From Lineus longissimus (taxonomy: Eukaryota; Nemertea; Pilidiophora; Heteronemertea; Lineidae), in assembly GCF_910592395.1 (NCBI RefSeq), contig NC_088323.1, positions 15,855,501 through 15,919,500 of the forward strand: a DNA stretch of 64,000 bases. The letters are read 5' to 3'. Below the pieces are notes generated by a model that saw nothing but the letters and a program-made list of their open reading frames with translations, searched no databases and was not told the DNA's origin. Positions 1 to 11,238 of the stretch are shown here, one piece after another. The first letter of the stretch is position 1. Every line of letters starts with the position of its first letter. Position numbers and translations under genes: made by a program.

Positions 1-76
1 TATATAGATTCTTTATCTACTCTATATAGAGTCTTTACCTACTCTATATAGATTCTTTATCTACTCTATACAGATT
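1..76. repeat. 22-bp AT-rich tandem repeat at window edge
   Basis: About 3.4 copies of a 22-bp unit (TATATAGATTCTTTATCTAC plus TC) run from the first base, so the array probably continues off the window. The last unit decays (TATACAGATTCTAG). Confidence 0.85.
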
Positions 77-79
77 CTA

Positions 80-566
80 GACAGGGAATTTTCTATGAGA
101 TTTTATTTAGATTCTTTAAAATAATTTGTATTTATAGATTTTTCATAGATACTTACAAAAATAGAGATTTTGTCTGTGATATGAGACTGAGTGCGACAGC
201 GACATTTCAGAGAGTTTGAAAGTGTTCGCTTCAAATATCAATGATCTTAACATTTGTAATTAAGATGCGAAAGTCAACAAGACGCACCGCTTTTAACATA
301 CAATGTAATTCCTCCAGCCTTCATCAAATTGTAGTAACTTTGCATTTCATTATCGAGAGACTGTCACGACCATTTTGATGTGTTGACGTTATCCATATCC
401 GCGCTCAACGTCTCCTGTGTGTATCTCGACACTGCTGGGGAGTCGGATAGCGAGGGGTATCCAACGCCAGATATCTAGTTACTAATTAGTTGTGGTGCGC
501 GATTTCTGCGTGATGCGTAGCATGGGATGGTGTCAGGGGCAGCATGGTAACCACGCGCTTCCCTGC
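80..566. other. Unassigned non-coding stretch
   Basis: I see no gene, tRNA or clear repeat between the edge array and the target duplication of the foldback element that starts at 573. Confidence 0.5.
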
Positions 567-572
567 GAGATC

Positions 573-1056
573 TACGGTGGCCCATAGAGGACATGCGTTT
601 ATTTTCAATATAATAGAAAATTTTTCTTTTTACAATGCGTTTTTTTTCTCTCGAATTACAACCGCCGTCGGATTTATTTCTCACCGCCGAAAAAATAATT
701 TCCACCGCTGGGTAAAAAATAATAATTCCCACCACCGCGGTGGAAATTAATATCGACCGCGGTGGAAATTAATATCCACCGCGGTGGAAATAATATCCAC
801 CGCGGGAGCTAATTCGTTATTGACACCGGGTGGATATTATTTCCACCGCGGTCGATATTAATTTCCACCGCGGTCGATATTAATTTCCACCGCGGTGGTT
901 GGAATTATTATTTTTTACCCAGCGGTGGAAATTATTTTTTCGGCGGTGAGAAATAAATCCGACGGCGGTTGTAATTCGAGAGAAAAAACGCATTGTAAAA
1001 AGTAAAAATTTTCTATTATATTGAAAATAAACGCATGTCCTCTATGGGCCACCGTA
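573..1056. mobile_element. Foldback DNA transposon, TACGG ends, 6-bp TSD, CCGCGG palindrome arms
   Basis: The element is an almost complete inverted repeat. The left arm starts TACGGTGGCCCATAGAGGAC and the right arm ends with its exact reverse complement. Each arm is about 230 bp and the loop is about 20 bp near 805-825. Both sides are flanked by GAGATC (567-572 and 1057-1062), which reads as a 6-bp target-site duplication. The inner part of each arm is a short array of units carrying the palindrome CCACCGCGGTGG or its variant CGACCGCGG, separated by AAATTAATAT-type spacers. CCGCGG occurs four times in the left arm and three in the right. There is no transposase frame, so it is non-autonomous. 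The ends and TSD length match the element at 9739-11232. The superfamily is not certain; 6-bp duplications would fit IS3EU-like or Dada-like transposons. Confidence 0.85.
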
Positions 1057-1062
1057 GAGATC

Positions 1063-2041
1063 TCCTGACATTGGGTGGTTGATCGCTTCGTTCAGCTACA
1101 ATCAAACCTCGCGTCAGAAATTGGCAGAGGCGCAGTGACTTGGGACGAGGCTGATGTGTAGGGGTTCCTCACAGGGTGGAAACCGGAAGTCCGCACGCCT
1201 TGTGCTTATGCATAATATCAGCTTATTGGGGATTGTTTTCATCATAATAAATCAAAGTGCTGTTTCCAGCGTGTTAATTAGAAAAGCGCCACGTTAACCA
1301 CGACTACAATAAAGGGTTGAATGGTGAGGTCAGGGACCACTAACTTTGATCTGACGAACTCCTTTATTAGTCGCGAGGCATGTCGCCCATTTACCCACTA
1401 CCTTAAAGGATGAGTTACGGCATCATTTTAAATTGCCCTCATTTCTTCCTCCGAAAGTTTGAAAACTAAGTTTCGATGCTACGGCAAAAAATAAAATCAC
1501 ATGAATTGGTTCGTTTTAGCTCAAAATGGAAACACTGGACGCCAATTTAGTGTTATCGAGAATGCGGAACGCGGAAGACTACACAGGCATCTGACGCGAA
1601 CAATAGTTTAATCATTGGTGAAAAGCAACGCGAGAACGCCATTCGCCAGGATAAAAAGATGGTTGAAGCATCTCGTATTTTTCTTGCATAAATCCCTCAG
1701 CGGGGTGAGTAACAAAACCTGCCGGATACAGAGATAATGGTTTGTTCGTGCAAAAGACGACACCACTTCGAAAGCAGAGAACTCTGCTAGTTCATCACTG
1801 TGGTTTCTGATTATGCAATGAAATACAGTCCGCCGAGGCTGACGTAATCTCGCATTCGCTTCAGCTCGCAGTTACCATAAACACGTGAAAAACGGACTTG
1901 AATGACACTCTATACTCTTGGAAATAAAGGCCTTTATGCTTTTGAAAACCTACGCATTAGAAAGGGATTAACCAAAGCCCCGACCAAACCAAAACGGGGA
2001 AGCAGCTCATCAGGGGCTTTGTTGATTCGAACCTTGAACCA
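1063..2041. other. Unassigned non-coding stretch
   Basis: No recognisable gene or repeat. Open frames here are short and lack familiar motifs. Confidence 0.45.
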
Positions 2042-2332
2042 AGACGGTGTGGCGATTCCCTACACCAACTTTGACCCAGTCTGGTCACGATGAACTCGAT
2101 CAGTGGCAGCCCGCGACGCTACTATACTGAGCCTTAGAGAACTTCCGTTCAGATTGTAAAATCACATCTATTTGAAATTGAGGAAGAATATATCACCAAA
2201 ACTCTTTTTAAGCATTTCATCCAGCGGTTCAGACTCACTCTGAGACCGAGTGACGACTTCCTACACCAACCTTGACCCATCCTGGTTGCGATGAACTCAA
2301 TCAGTCTCGGCCCTCGACGCTAATAAATTGAG
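2042..2332. repeat. Diverged direct duplication, ~90-bp blocks
   Basis: Blocks near 2042-2135 and 2245-2332 share phrases such as CTACACCAA, TTTGACCCA/CTTGACCCA, TCTGGT/CCTGGT and GATGAACTC. They are an old direct duplication about 200 bp apart. No coding function is visible. Confidence 0.55.
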
Positions 2333-2439
2333 TATCACAGCATATATCAGCGGCGTGCTGCTGGTCGATGATCTAATTGACAGGCTTCGATCGCCCATTA
2401 CCCCAAACAAAGTGAATGACACGTATCTCCTCATGGCTT

Positions 2440-2930
2440 ACTATCGTGTAAATTTGATCTAAAAGATGCCTCCAGGGTTAGGGCTATTACCTCAGGGGGT
2501 GGTGTGGACATTCTCGACGCTGTCGAGGAAATGTTGGGGTAACTTTAAGGTCGAGCCGACCGTAATATATAGAGAGATGCGGCTGGGTTTGGAGTTATGG
2601 CTTGTCGAGAAATGCAGATAAATCAAAGCAGGGGGATGGTTTTGGCCAGGCCATCAGACTGTTCTTTAGCCCAGTCATGGCTGGCACTATCGTGTAAATG
2701 ACTCCCGATCCATGGTTGGAACCATTACCATACGGGTGGTGGTGACATTCTAGTCGCTGCCGGGGGAATGTAGGGGAAACAGTTCAGTCGAGCTACCGTT
2801 ATACAGAGAAATGTGGCCAAGTTTGGAGTTATGGCTTGTCGAGAAATGCACATGGATTAAGTGGGGAAGACGGTCCACATTCTAGTCATTTTCGAAGACA
2901 ATTCATGGTCGAGTTTTGACAAGCTTTTCA
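2440..2930. repeat. Diverged tandem duplication, ~245-bp period
   Basis: Two units (about 2440-2680 and 2685-2930) share ACTATCGTGTAAAT near the start, GGTGG(T)G..GACATTCT in the middle and TTTGGAGTTATGGCTTGTCG followed by AGAAATGCA near the end. Identity is patchy, which indicates an old duplication. Confidence 0.6.
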
Positions 2931-3259
2931 AGAAACCAACTGATCAGAGCTGGCAAGAAGTCCCATCAGGCAGTTTTTAGGCTTCTTCTCATGGTTTATA
3001 CCATTGTGTGAATTTCGTGTTAGGTCTACTACATTGAGTGTTTTTTACATCCGAATATCGGCAAGAATGACGCTCGTAGTGGGATTTTTCCGAATTTACC
3101 GCATATGAAAAATTCTACTATTTCGTCTTTTTACATGGGGTGCAACAAAATCGCCATTCTTTATGCCTCCTGGTCTTGGAGCCTGGACTTTGATATGTGA
3201 GGATCACATACGGAATCCGTTATCTGTGCTATTACGCAAAATCATTAATTAAGGTGGCT

Positions 3260-4760
3260 TTTTCTTGTCAATAAGTCTCCTCGTTATCGTAATTCGACGG
3301 CTGACCTTTTCTCCTATCTATAACTCGCACAACTGGGCGTCCCTTGAGGCGAGGATTCAGTGAAATTCAATGCCATGAACTTCAATGTCACCTTTACCTC
3401 CTCGGAGTACGTCGTCTCCGCATCCCTCAGCGGACGGCTGAACAATTAGGGTCAAGTTAGAATAGACCGCCGGGATTTACCAGGAAAGTACGATCGACTC
3501 AAATGTCCGGACACTTCGTCTCTGCAAGCCAAGTCACAATATCTACATCCTTGGCTGACCTTTCTCCGATATAAAACTCTCGCCACGGGTCATCCCCAGG
3601 CGAGGGTTGAAATTCACTCTTAATCAAGCGTCCCAGAGCTCGGTAGATTGGCCTGAACCAGGCTCGTCTAAGGATCAAGCCCGTCAATGTCAGAACCAAG
3701 TGGCATTATCGACCTTATCCGGTTACCAGCACTTTACGCCTGCCCCTGTCAGACAGGCGACGGCTTGAACTCACTCTATTTTGCACTATGCTCTATTTGC
3801 TCTTTATGAAATTGAGATGGTTTGTTTACATCGCTTTCGAGCTGTTCTTTAACATTCACCAGAGCACCCTGGAGTAGATTCGCATGATTGACTTAAAAAG
3901 CACTTAGTTTTAAACAAAAATTTAGTTTAAAACCGGTAGATACATGTACCAATGATTAGTGCATGTACCGACTAGACTTGTTCCGATCTTTAGCTCCCAT
4001 ATATCATCACAAGTGCCTCGCCATTTTGTTGGTATCCGAAAAGATATCCATTAACACGATCACGGAAGATCGGGGACATACTGCATTCCTTCATCAACCA
4101 TCCCGCCGCTGGTTTTCTACCCTTCCTATGTGCTATCCGTGACCACCAAACAGTATTCCAGTCACTGTGTCAAGTCCTGCGCGCCGAGTCTCAGATATTG
4201 GCAACTCGAGCAATGTCTCTCAGACTATTGGCGAGAGATCAGAAGGCGCTTGATAGCATTCCTGTATTGGTATTCTATGAATGCTGTTTCTAGGTGATGT
4301 GGAATTTGTTTTGAGATCACATTGGACGTGTTCTTTCTGTTGTAGCGGATGCAGTGTCATAGTGATTCCTCCCTAATATTTATGGAAGCCGGTACATTTC
4401 TTCTCTGAAGCCGAGTCTAAACGTCAGAAAATTCACTTCCGGCGAAATTAAACTGCACGTTTTAAATCTGGCTTGAAAACTAAACCCTTCTTGGAAATAG
4501 AACACATTTCCTCGACTACCATCGCTGATCAAGTTCCGCGCACACGCAGTCTTGGGGCAGCGACGCGAGAGCAGTGTCTCTCGGACTATCGGAGAGAGTC
4601 ACTGGCATTCCTGTCTGGATGCTCCAACGATACTGTCTCTACTTTTAGGAGCGATTCCGTTTATTATTTCTTGTGTCAGTGTTTGTGATCTGACGTTCAG
4701 TAGCACGCTGCTAGCCATTTTCGAGTTAGATTCTGGACCCAGGGTTAAAGGAAAAACCGT
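3260..4760. repeat. Further degenerate duplicated blocks
   Basis: Segments near 3300-3370 and 3550-3620 share GGCTGACCTTT(T)CTCC and GAGGCGAGG/CAGGCGAGG. Segments near 4190-4280 and 4550-4640 share AGCA(A/G)TGTCTCTC(A/G)GACTAT and GGCATTCCTGT-like text. They resemble the duplications upstream and suggest that 2.0-4.8 kb grew by local duplication and then decayed. Confidence 0.4.
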
Positions 4761-5789
4761 ATAATCCATATACTGAGACTTCTTAAGACGGTGGACTGCG
4801 GAGTTCTTTTCTGGCATTTTGAATTAGTAAGTAGGCAAGGCCATTCACTGTGCTTTCCGGAACCAAAAAACTATTGGAAGACTGCATTACAAGTTGAGTA
4901 AAGTCAGAAGATTGTCTCCACCGTCGTCGATATCAGACTATAAACCCGGCCGCCTCGGCCTACTTTACAGGTTGCTGACCAAGAAATAAAGCTCTGTTGT
5001 GGCGGGGCACATTGAAGGAAACTCGGGCTGTTGACAGATAAAAAACTGGATTTTTGCAATGTCTTCATTTAGCACTTGTGCGAGTACAACATGAGGACTG
5101 ATTGAGACATTTTGATTAAAAATGTTTAAACTGGGACAAAATCAACTGCGGGACGGAGGCCGAGTACAATTGCATACGAAGTCATTTCGAATGACGTTTC
5201 TTTGGTAAACTGGAGAGAAACTTTCGGCAAATGGGAGAAATCAAACGGGCTTGGATTACAGATGTTGGACTGCACACCAAAGAGAGTCAACTACAGACCA
5301 ATATCCCTACGGCAGCGCGACGGGTTATTCTGGACCAATTCACGCCACCTGGCTTTGTTTGCCTGAGAAACATAGTTCCGGCTGTTACAGTTCCCAGTTG
5401 ATAATTTCTAAGGGGATGTGCGCAGACTATTGATTAGCAGAGTTATTACCATTTTATGCAGTGTTCATGTTGCAGAATATTCGTGGAGGAAATAGACATT
5501 CCATCATGTGTTAATTAGCACGGACAGGTAGTTAATTACAGACCGTCTTCTCTACAAAGTGTTCGTCGTAAGATACACTTGACGGACCTAACTGCGCATA
5601 ATCAACGGGCGTTGGATTGTGCTTGTATATGAAGTGCGCACTGTTTGAATTTTTGGAGACACTCTTTAAGTGGTTCCTCAGAACTACTGACCACCCAGGA
5701 GGATAAAACTTACTCAACTGGCGTATTCCTTTGGATTTATGAACATAACGATTCTGATTTGGATTGAAGGGTAACTTTATGAAGGTAAG
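4761..5789. other. Unassigned non-coding stretch
   Basis: Only short open frames without recognisable motifs. No repeat was matched elsewhere in the window. Confidence 0.4.
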
Positions 5790-6450
5790 TTGCAATCGTT
5801 ATGTTTTTCATAACGTGAAGGCCTGTCCACCCCCATGTCATGAAAACTGTTTCGAGGGGTCAATGTTATGATGATATGCCATGATAACTCTTTCATAAGA
5901 CCAGTAGAACAATGGGAATTTAGGCCTGAGTGCGAGCGGGCTTTGTTTAAAGACAATGTACCGTATATTGGGCTAGGCCTGAATTCTTCAAGCTTCAATG
6001 GGAATTTAGGCCTGAGTGCGAGCGGGCTTTGTTTAAAGACGATATACCGTATATTGGGCTAGGCCTGAATTCTTCAAGCTTCAATGGGAATTTAGGCCTG
6101 AGTGCGAGCGGGCTTTGTTTAAAGACGATATACCGTATATTGGGCTAGGCCTGAATTCGTCAAGCTTCGATGGGATTGTAGGCCTAGGTGCGAGCGGGCT
6201 TTGTTTAAAGACGATATACCGTATATTGGGATAGGCCTGAATTCTTCAAGCTTCGATGGGATTGTAGGCCTAAGTGCGAGCGGGCTTTGTTTAAAGACAA
6301 TATACCGTATATTGGGCTAGGCCTGAATTCTTCAAGCTTCGATGGAATTGTAGGCCTAGGTGCGAGCGGGCTTTGTTTAAAGACAGTAGACTGTGTATTG
6401 GGATAGGCCTGAATTCGTTTAACTGCGAGGTCAGGGGCAAGATAAAGATG
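5790..6450 (+). mobile_element. MITE family A copy with six internal monomers
   Basis: The 5' part carries the family's subterminal hairpin region (CCACCCCCATG, then GTTTCGAGGGGTCAATG) and the AGACCAGTAGAACAATGGGA segment. Six successive ~86-bp monomers follow, near 5921, 6010, 6092, 6180, 6265 and 6350. Each has TGCGAGCGGGCTTTGTTTAA and ends in CTAGGCCTGAATTC or a close variant. The 3' end reads GCGAGGTCAGGGGCAAGATAA, a mutated form of the family end. It is the most expanded family A copy in the window, together with 61563-62130. Protein frames across it repeat the same residues and are not genes. Confidence 0.85.
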
Positions 6451-7149
6451 GATTAAATTATAAATGTTAGCAGGTCGATCAATACACATACGCCCACATA
6501 ATCCCCGAGTTAAAATTCAGACAATAATGATATACTTATAAGGAACCTATCATTAACATTAGTCTCTCTATAGTTAATTCCCTTTCAATGTACATTCGTT
6601 ACAAGATTTTATATACATGCAATGAAACTGAATAAGTTTTAAACGAAGAATCGTATGCAAAACGTTTTGAGATTTTCGAGTTGGGTGCTTCGTGTGGTGA
6701 AAATATGTACATGTAAATGCACTATGCGCCAACGAAGCCTCGTTTTGAATTCAGTGGTTATGGTCAGGAAACCACAACCGCTTTGGTTGGTGCAAAATAT
6801 GGAAGCAGTCAACATTTTAGCTCCACCCTCGCGGTTTTGGTGTGACAGCCAATATCTTCAGTTCGGTATCCAAGCTCAAAGCATTTCATCAACGGAACAG
6901 TGGTTGATATTAGCTTAGCTTCGAACAAAATGCAGTGACAGGGCTGTTAAAATTGGCCGAGTTATTTTAGTAGTCTTTAATCTTTGCAAATGATTGCACT
7001 GGCATCGATCTCAGCGAATTTATGCCTGTTTTATTCAGGAGGCGGTTGGTTTAAGAGACGCTGCTTCCATGTGAAGGTTGAAAGAACCGATTGACGTCAG
7101 AGAAAGTGCCAAGCGTCAGTGCCGCGCCCATATGGATGAATAGTACCAA
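6451..7149. other. Unassigned stretch between family A copies
   Basis: It contains an 87-codon open frame (6655-6918) with no recognisable motif. I saw no repeat. Confidence 0.4.
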
Positions 7150-7240
7150 AATGGATGTAACGACCCCATGAAAACTGTTTCGCTTGGGTCGATTTTATCA
7201 ATATGCTTTCCTGAAAACCCTCTAACAAGACAGTAGAGTA
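7150..7240 (+). mobile_element. MITE family A fragment (5' part only)
   Basis: Matches the family A 5' region: CGACCCCATGAAAACTGTTT, then TGGGTCGATTTTATCAA and an AACAAGACAGTAGAG remnant. The internal monomers and 3' end are missing. Confidence 0.6.
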
Positions 7241-7315
7241 GGTGCCTGGTGTCATTGACGGGCCATTTATTTTACACCTTCGTTGCCGGCGGTGTTTTGA
7301 AGGGGTATAGTACTT

Positions 7316-7799
7316 CATTACGTTATTTTTCTCTTACCTCTCCGTAAAAAGGAATTAGACCTAACCCAATACACGGTCTATTGTCTTCAAAAAAAGCCCG
7401 CTCGCACCTCGGCCTAAAATCCCATCGCAGTAAAAAGGAATACAGACCTAACCCAATACACGGTCTATTGTCTTAAAAAAAAGCCCGCTCGCACCTGGGC
7501 CTAAAATCCCATCGCAGTTAAAAGAATTCAGGCCTAGCCAAATACACAGTCTATTGTCTTTAAACAAAGCCCGCTCGCACCTCGGCCTAAAATCCCATCG
7601 CAGGTAAAGGAATTTAGGCCGAGCCCAATACACGGTCTATTGTCTTCAATGAAAGCCCGCTCGTACCAACGTCTAAATCCCCATTATTCTACTGTCTTAT
7701 TAAAGGGTTATCAGAGCAAACCCTTTATAATGTCGACTCCTACGAAACAGCATTCGTGGGCCTGGATACGCCTAAACCGGCAAGAGCCAATAAACGTCA
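7316..7799 (-). mobile_element. MITE family A copy, minus orientation, four to five monomers
   Basis: Begins CATTACGTTATTTTTCTCTT, the family 3' end read on the other strand. It then holds repeated AAGCCCGCTCGCACC...AGGCCTAAAATCCCATCGCA monomers, each with CACGGTCTATTGTCTT. It ends near the complement of the family 5' region (CTAAACCGG, then AATAAACGTCAG). Confidence 0.8.
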
Positions 7800-8010
7800 G
7801 GTTTTGCACCTTAATTACAACTTCGTTTGCAAGAAATGCTGTAGCCAGGTCAGAAATCAATCAAATTAGTCGAGAATGGTTTCAAAACACGCCCAACTCG
7901 CCAACTACTTGCGCGAATGTAATCACAGCTATTGAAGGTGGCCCGTCTTTGCGGTAGGGTGATAGAAAACTTGACTGATAGTTTACTGTTCCACGACCAC
8001 GGTGGAGCAG

Positions 8011-8203
8011 AAGATATTGGTTTACCTTAGCAGCACAATAGAAACAAGGCGTTTCAATTACAGTGTTGGAGGAATACAATCGGATAGAAATAATGAATGC
8101 GGGCCTTAACACTCTCAAATTAACTAATATTTTGTGTGTTTCTTTTGTGTCGTCATTTCCTCTCCCGGCAAACACGTATTTTTCTTTGGCGAACCGATAC
8201 CTT
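8011..8203 (-). mobile_element. MITE with AAGGTATCGGTTTACC ends (family F), copy 1
   Basis: The reverse complement of this segment aligns along its length with 20915-21109. Shared text includes GAGGAAATGACGACA and AAAATATTAGTT. The ends are AAGATATTGGTTTACCTT on the left and the complement GGCGAACCGATACCTTT on the right. No coding capacity. The two copies lie in opposite orientations about 13 kb apart. Confidence 0.7.
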
Positions 8204-8860
8204 TACCGACCCTGTGTTCAGGTCACATTTCGTTGGAAATTCCAACCTTCAGTTCCAAAACGAGTAAGCTTATTAAAACGATAAGGTCACTGTTCTGAGC
8301 GAAGTAACATTGCACGCTACTGTTTCAGACAAAATGTACTGAGAATACCGATGATAGCATAGTACTGCACATTATTACTAATTTCATAATTTGGAATGAT
8401 AGACAAGTTAATAAGCGAATTGCAGAGTTTTTAGATGGATGTCTATTTTTTTCTCATTTGGCATCATTAACGGACTGGGTGTTAAGTTATTTCGAGAAAC
8501 CACATGAAACTGGAGAAACAAATATGTTGTTGTTAGGTTGGTTGAACCTAATATATTCCTAACATGGTTGTCCAGAGATGATAAATGGCGTCTTAGAACC
8601 AGTTAGCCAAACAACGCCATTTGTAAACAAAACTGGAAAATACGTTGACCTCGCTTCCATATTAGATCTAGTTCATCATTAGCTTATTTTATGTATTTAT
8701 GTATGAGTTATTGTTATTGTATAATTCTTGTGTTCCAGCAGATCGCTCAAAATTATATTCCCAGTCCCAGCTGCATGTTGTATATTCATTTATTTGTGTA
8801 CAGCAGTCGCATATGTTAGTAGAGATACTATTTGTCAGTCTGGATGTATTATCTGTATTG
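8204..8860. other. Unassigned non-coding stretch
   Basis: AT-rich sequence with short open frames only. Confidence 0.4.
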
Positions 8861-8869
8861 TTCCACTGA

Positions 8870-9560
8870 TGCACTACGTGCATTCATGCTGTACATTGTG
8901 ATGTCATCTTGCAGCAGTTGGTTTAGTCTCGGTGCGTGGTGTATTACCAGCTGCAGTGCATTGTAGGCCAGTTTGCTTTGGCGAGGATTTAGATGGCTCA
9001 GGACAACTCCTCTTTGTCTGACGCATTGTGATGTACAGTCCAACCACTGTATTTTGGAGAATATGACACCCACACGGTCCAGGGTAATTCGTCATTCACT
9101 GACCGTTGTACATGGGAAATACATAGGAGGTGATTACTCACAGGATAACGTCCATCCGTCCTAAACTAGACAATTGAACCGTGGAGAATATGCTTTATAT
9201 GGTCCAGAATAACTTGGTACTTTGCTGATATATTGTATACCACTGCGTATTAAAGACGATTGCACTCGGCAGATCGTTCAGGATAACTTGTCAGTTGCTA
9301 ATGCACTGTAGATGTACGTCAAGACGATTGCACGCAGACAATTCAGGATATCTCGTCATTTGATACGGCATTGTATACGCTACACCAACAATTTATTACT
9401 ATCATACACTGCTGATTGCACTGAGATAGTCCAGATTAACTTACCAGTTGCAGATGCATTGTCGACCACTGTACATCGACGACGATAACACTCAGACGGT
9501 CCGGTACATATTGCACTCAGATTGTGCAGGGTAAGTTCTTGAATAATGTAGTCATTTTGT
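8870..9560. repeat. Decayed ~95-bp tandem array
   Basis: Loosely periodic sequence in which TGCATTGT/GCACTGTA, a GTACA-rich segment, GA(C/T)GATTGCACTC and a GGTCCAGG/TTCAGGAT + AACT + TGTCATT/CGTCATT order recurs about every 95 bp. Similar phrases (GATGGTCCAGGA, GATCGTCATTCACTGATGCA) reappear just right of 11233. The 1.5-kb foldback element therefore seems to have inserted into this array. Confidence 0.5.
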
Positions 9561-9775
9561 TTCTGGTTAGATTCTTGGGATCGTAGAGCGAATTACAGGA
9601 TAATCGGATTGCAGCGTATATATAGGAGTGCGCTGAGATGCTAGTTTATTCTTGGGCCAGCATACTTTGTAATTAAAAAGGTTACTTGTGTGACTGTTGC
9701 AAACAAGTGCGCGTTTGAGAGGATTTTAAGCGGATGGTTACGGCAGCAGATTAGTGCCATAAAAAATAAAATATT

Positions 9776-10152
9776 ATCTCGTTATTACGAGATCTTTTCT
9801 CGTTATTACGAGATCTTTTCTCGTTATTACGCGATCTTTTCTCGTTATTACGAGATGTTATCTCGTTATTATGAGATCTTTTCTCGTTATTACGCGATGT
9901 TATCTCGTTATTATGAGATCTTTTCTCGTTATTACGCGATGTTATCTCGTTATTACGAGATCTTTTCTCGTTATTACGAGATGTTATCTCGTTATTTCGA
10001 GATCTTTTCTCGTTATTACGAGATGTTATCTCGTTATTACGAGATCGTTTCTCGTTATTACGCGATCTTTTCTCGTTATTACGCGATCTTTTCTCGTTAT
10101 TACGAGATGTTATCTCGTTATTACGAGATGTTATCTCGTTATTACGAGATGC
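9776..10152. repeat. 21-bp hairpin minisatellite, left arm (18 units)
   Basis: Each unit is CTCGTTATTACGAGAT plus a spacer of about 5 bp that is mostly CTTTT or GTTAT. The core is itself a hairpin (ATCTCGT / ACGAGAT). Variants include ACGCGAT, ATGAGAT and one TTTCGAG. Because 21 is divisible by three, all units read in one frame as a seven-residue repeat such as SRYYEIF or SRYYEML, with long open frames on both strands. I take these as a by-product of the repeat, not as genes. Confidence 0.9.
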
Positions 10153-10632
10153 GAAAGTGCACGCAACATCGAGGATTAAGGTCTCATTAGGGAGTTGTTT
10201 TTTTTTATTCATGCGCGGCCAAGCCCTAACCGTAGTTCCTAAAATCATTGATTTCTCTGTCCTTACAGTATGTCAGCGTTGATTCATCAGTTGTTTTGGC
10301 AAAGACATGTTTTTTTGGAGTTTCTGAAACCTAGAGCGCTACTCAATTGGCGACTAACAAGAAACTACGCATTTATACTGTTGTTGCCGACGTATGTGTA
10401 CACTGAACTTGGGATGTGCGTCGGCCCCGTGTTGAAATGCCGTCCAGTACCAGTTGGTGCGTTTTTCGCTGATTTGTGCAAAATTCAACATATCTCAAAA
10501 GTTCAATGGTTGACCCTCGATTTTTTTTTGATTTTTGTGTAGCGTAAGCAACTGTCTTTCATGGGAGAATGGTCTCTGTAAGAATTATTCAGGAAGAAAT
10601 GTATAATATTTGGGGTTTTTCGTGATTGTCCG

Positions 10633-10660
10633 GCCCAATTGGCAATATTGCCATTTGGGC
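10633..10660. repeat. 28-bp near-perfect palindrome inside the foldback element
   Basis: GCCCAATTGGCAAT followed by ATTGCCATTTGGGC is self-complementary except for one base pair. It lies off-centre in the unique core of the 9739-11232 element. Function unknown. Confidence 0.8.
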
Positions 10661-10937
10661 TGGTGAACAGAGCTAGGAGCAAATGCGACGCTTATGATTT
10701 ATTTAAAGAAATAAAATGCCCGATTTAACATCCTGCAGAATCAGGGGAATCGGGCGTTTCCAGTGATATACGACACAAATGGGTTGTCCTCATGCATTCA
10801 CTTTGGAAACGCATTTTAAAATAGATGTTACGTCCTGTTAATGGGGCACGTCATCATCGCGTACATTTGGGAAAAACTCCCTAACGAGACCTAAAGCTCA
10901 GGATCAAGCGCGGGAAAGGTCCGTACCATATACCATC

Positions 10938-11188
10938 ATCGCGTAATAACGAGATAACATCTCGTAATAACGAGAAAAGATCGCGTAATAACGAGAAAAG
11001 ATCTCGTAATAACGAGAAAAGATCTCGTAATAACGAGATAACATCGCGTAATAACGAGAAAAGATCTCGTAATAACGAGAAAAGATCTCGTAATAACGAG
11101 AAAAGATCGCGTAATAACGAGAAAAGATCGCGTAATAACGAGATAACATCGCGTAATAACGAGAAAAGATCTCGTAATAACGAGATAA
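10938..11188. repeat. 21-bp hairpin minisatellite, right arm (~12 units)
   Basis: The same unit as at 9776-10152 in opposite orientation (ATCTCGTAATAACGAGA with AAAAG or TAACA spacers). Spacer and ACGCGAT/ACGAGAT variants do not follow the left arm unit by unit, so the two arrays have changed length independently. Confidence 0.9.
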
Positions 11189-11238
11189 TATTTTATTTTT
11201 TATATTTTTTATGGCACTAATCTGCTGCCGTAGATGGT

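Larger units (their letters stand above)
9739..11232. mobile_element. Foldback DNA transposon, TACGG ends, 6-bp TSD, hairpin-array arms
   Basis: The left end is TACGGCAGCAGATTAGTGCC at 9739 and the right end is its reverse complement, finishing at 11232. Both sides are flanked by GATGGT (9733-9738 and 11233-11238), a 6-bp target duplication. Each arm continues with an AT-rich stretch and then an array of 21-bp units, 18 in the left arm and about 12 in the right. Inside the arrays, a second inverted pair (GGAGTT near 10191 against AACTCC near 10875, with GTCTC(A/G)TTAGGGAG nearby) shows that the foldback extends beyond the arrays. The central ~700 bp has no recognisable transposase. The element is non-autonomous and shares end type and TSD length with 573-1056. 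Confidence 0.85.

Noticed and set aside
9776-10152. CRISPR-like or regulatory operator array
   Set aside because: Spacers are about 5 bp and of mainly two types. The array is mirrored inside a transposon.
9690-10248. Overlapping plus- and minus-strand frames (SRYYEIF-type repeats) as proteins
   Set aside because: The 21-bp hairpin unit is nearly its own complement, so both strands read similarly. It lies inside transposon arms.
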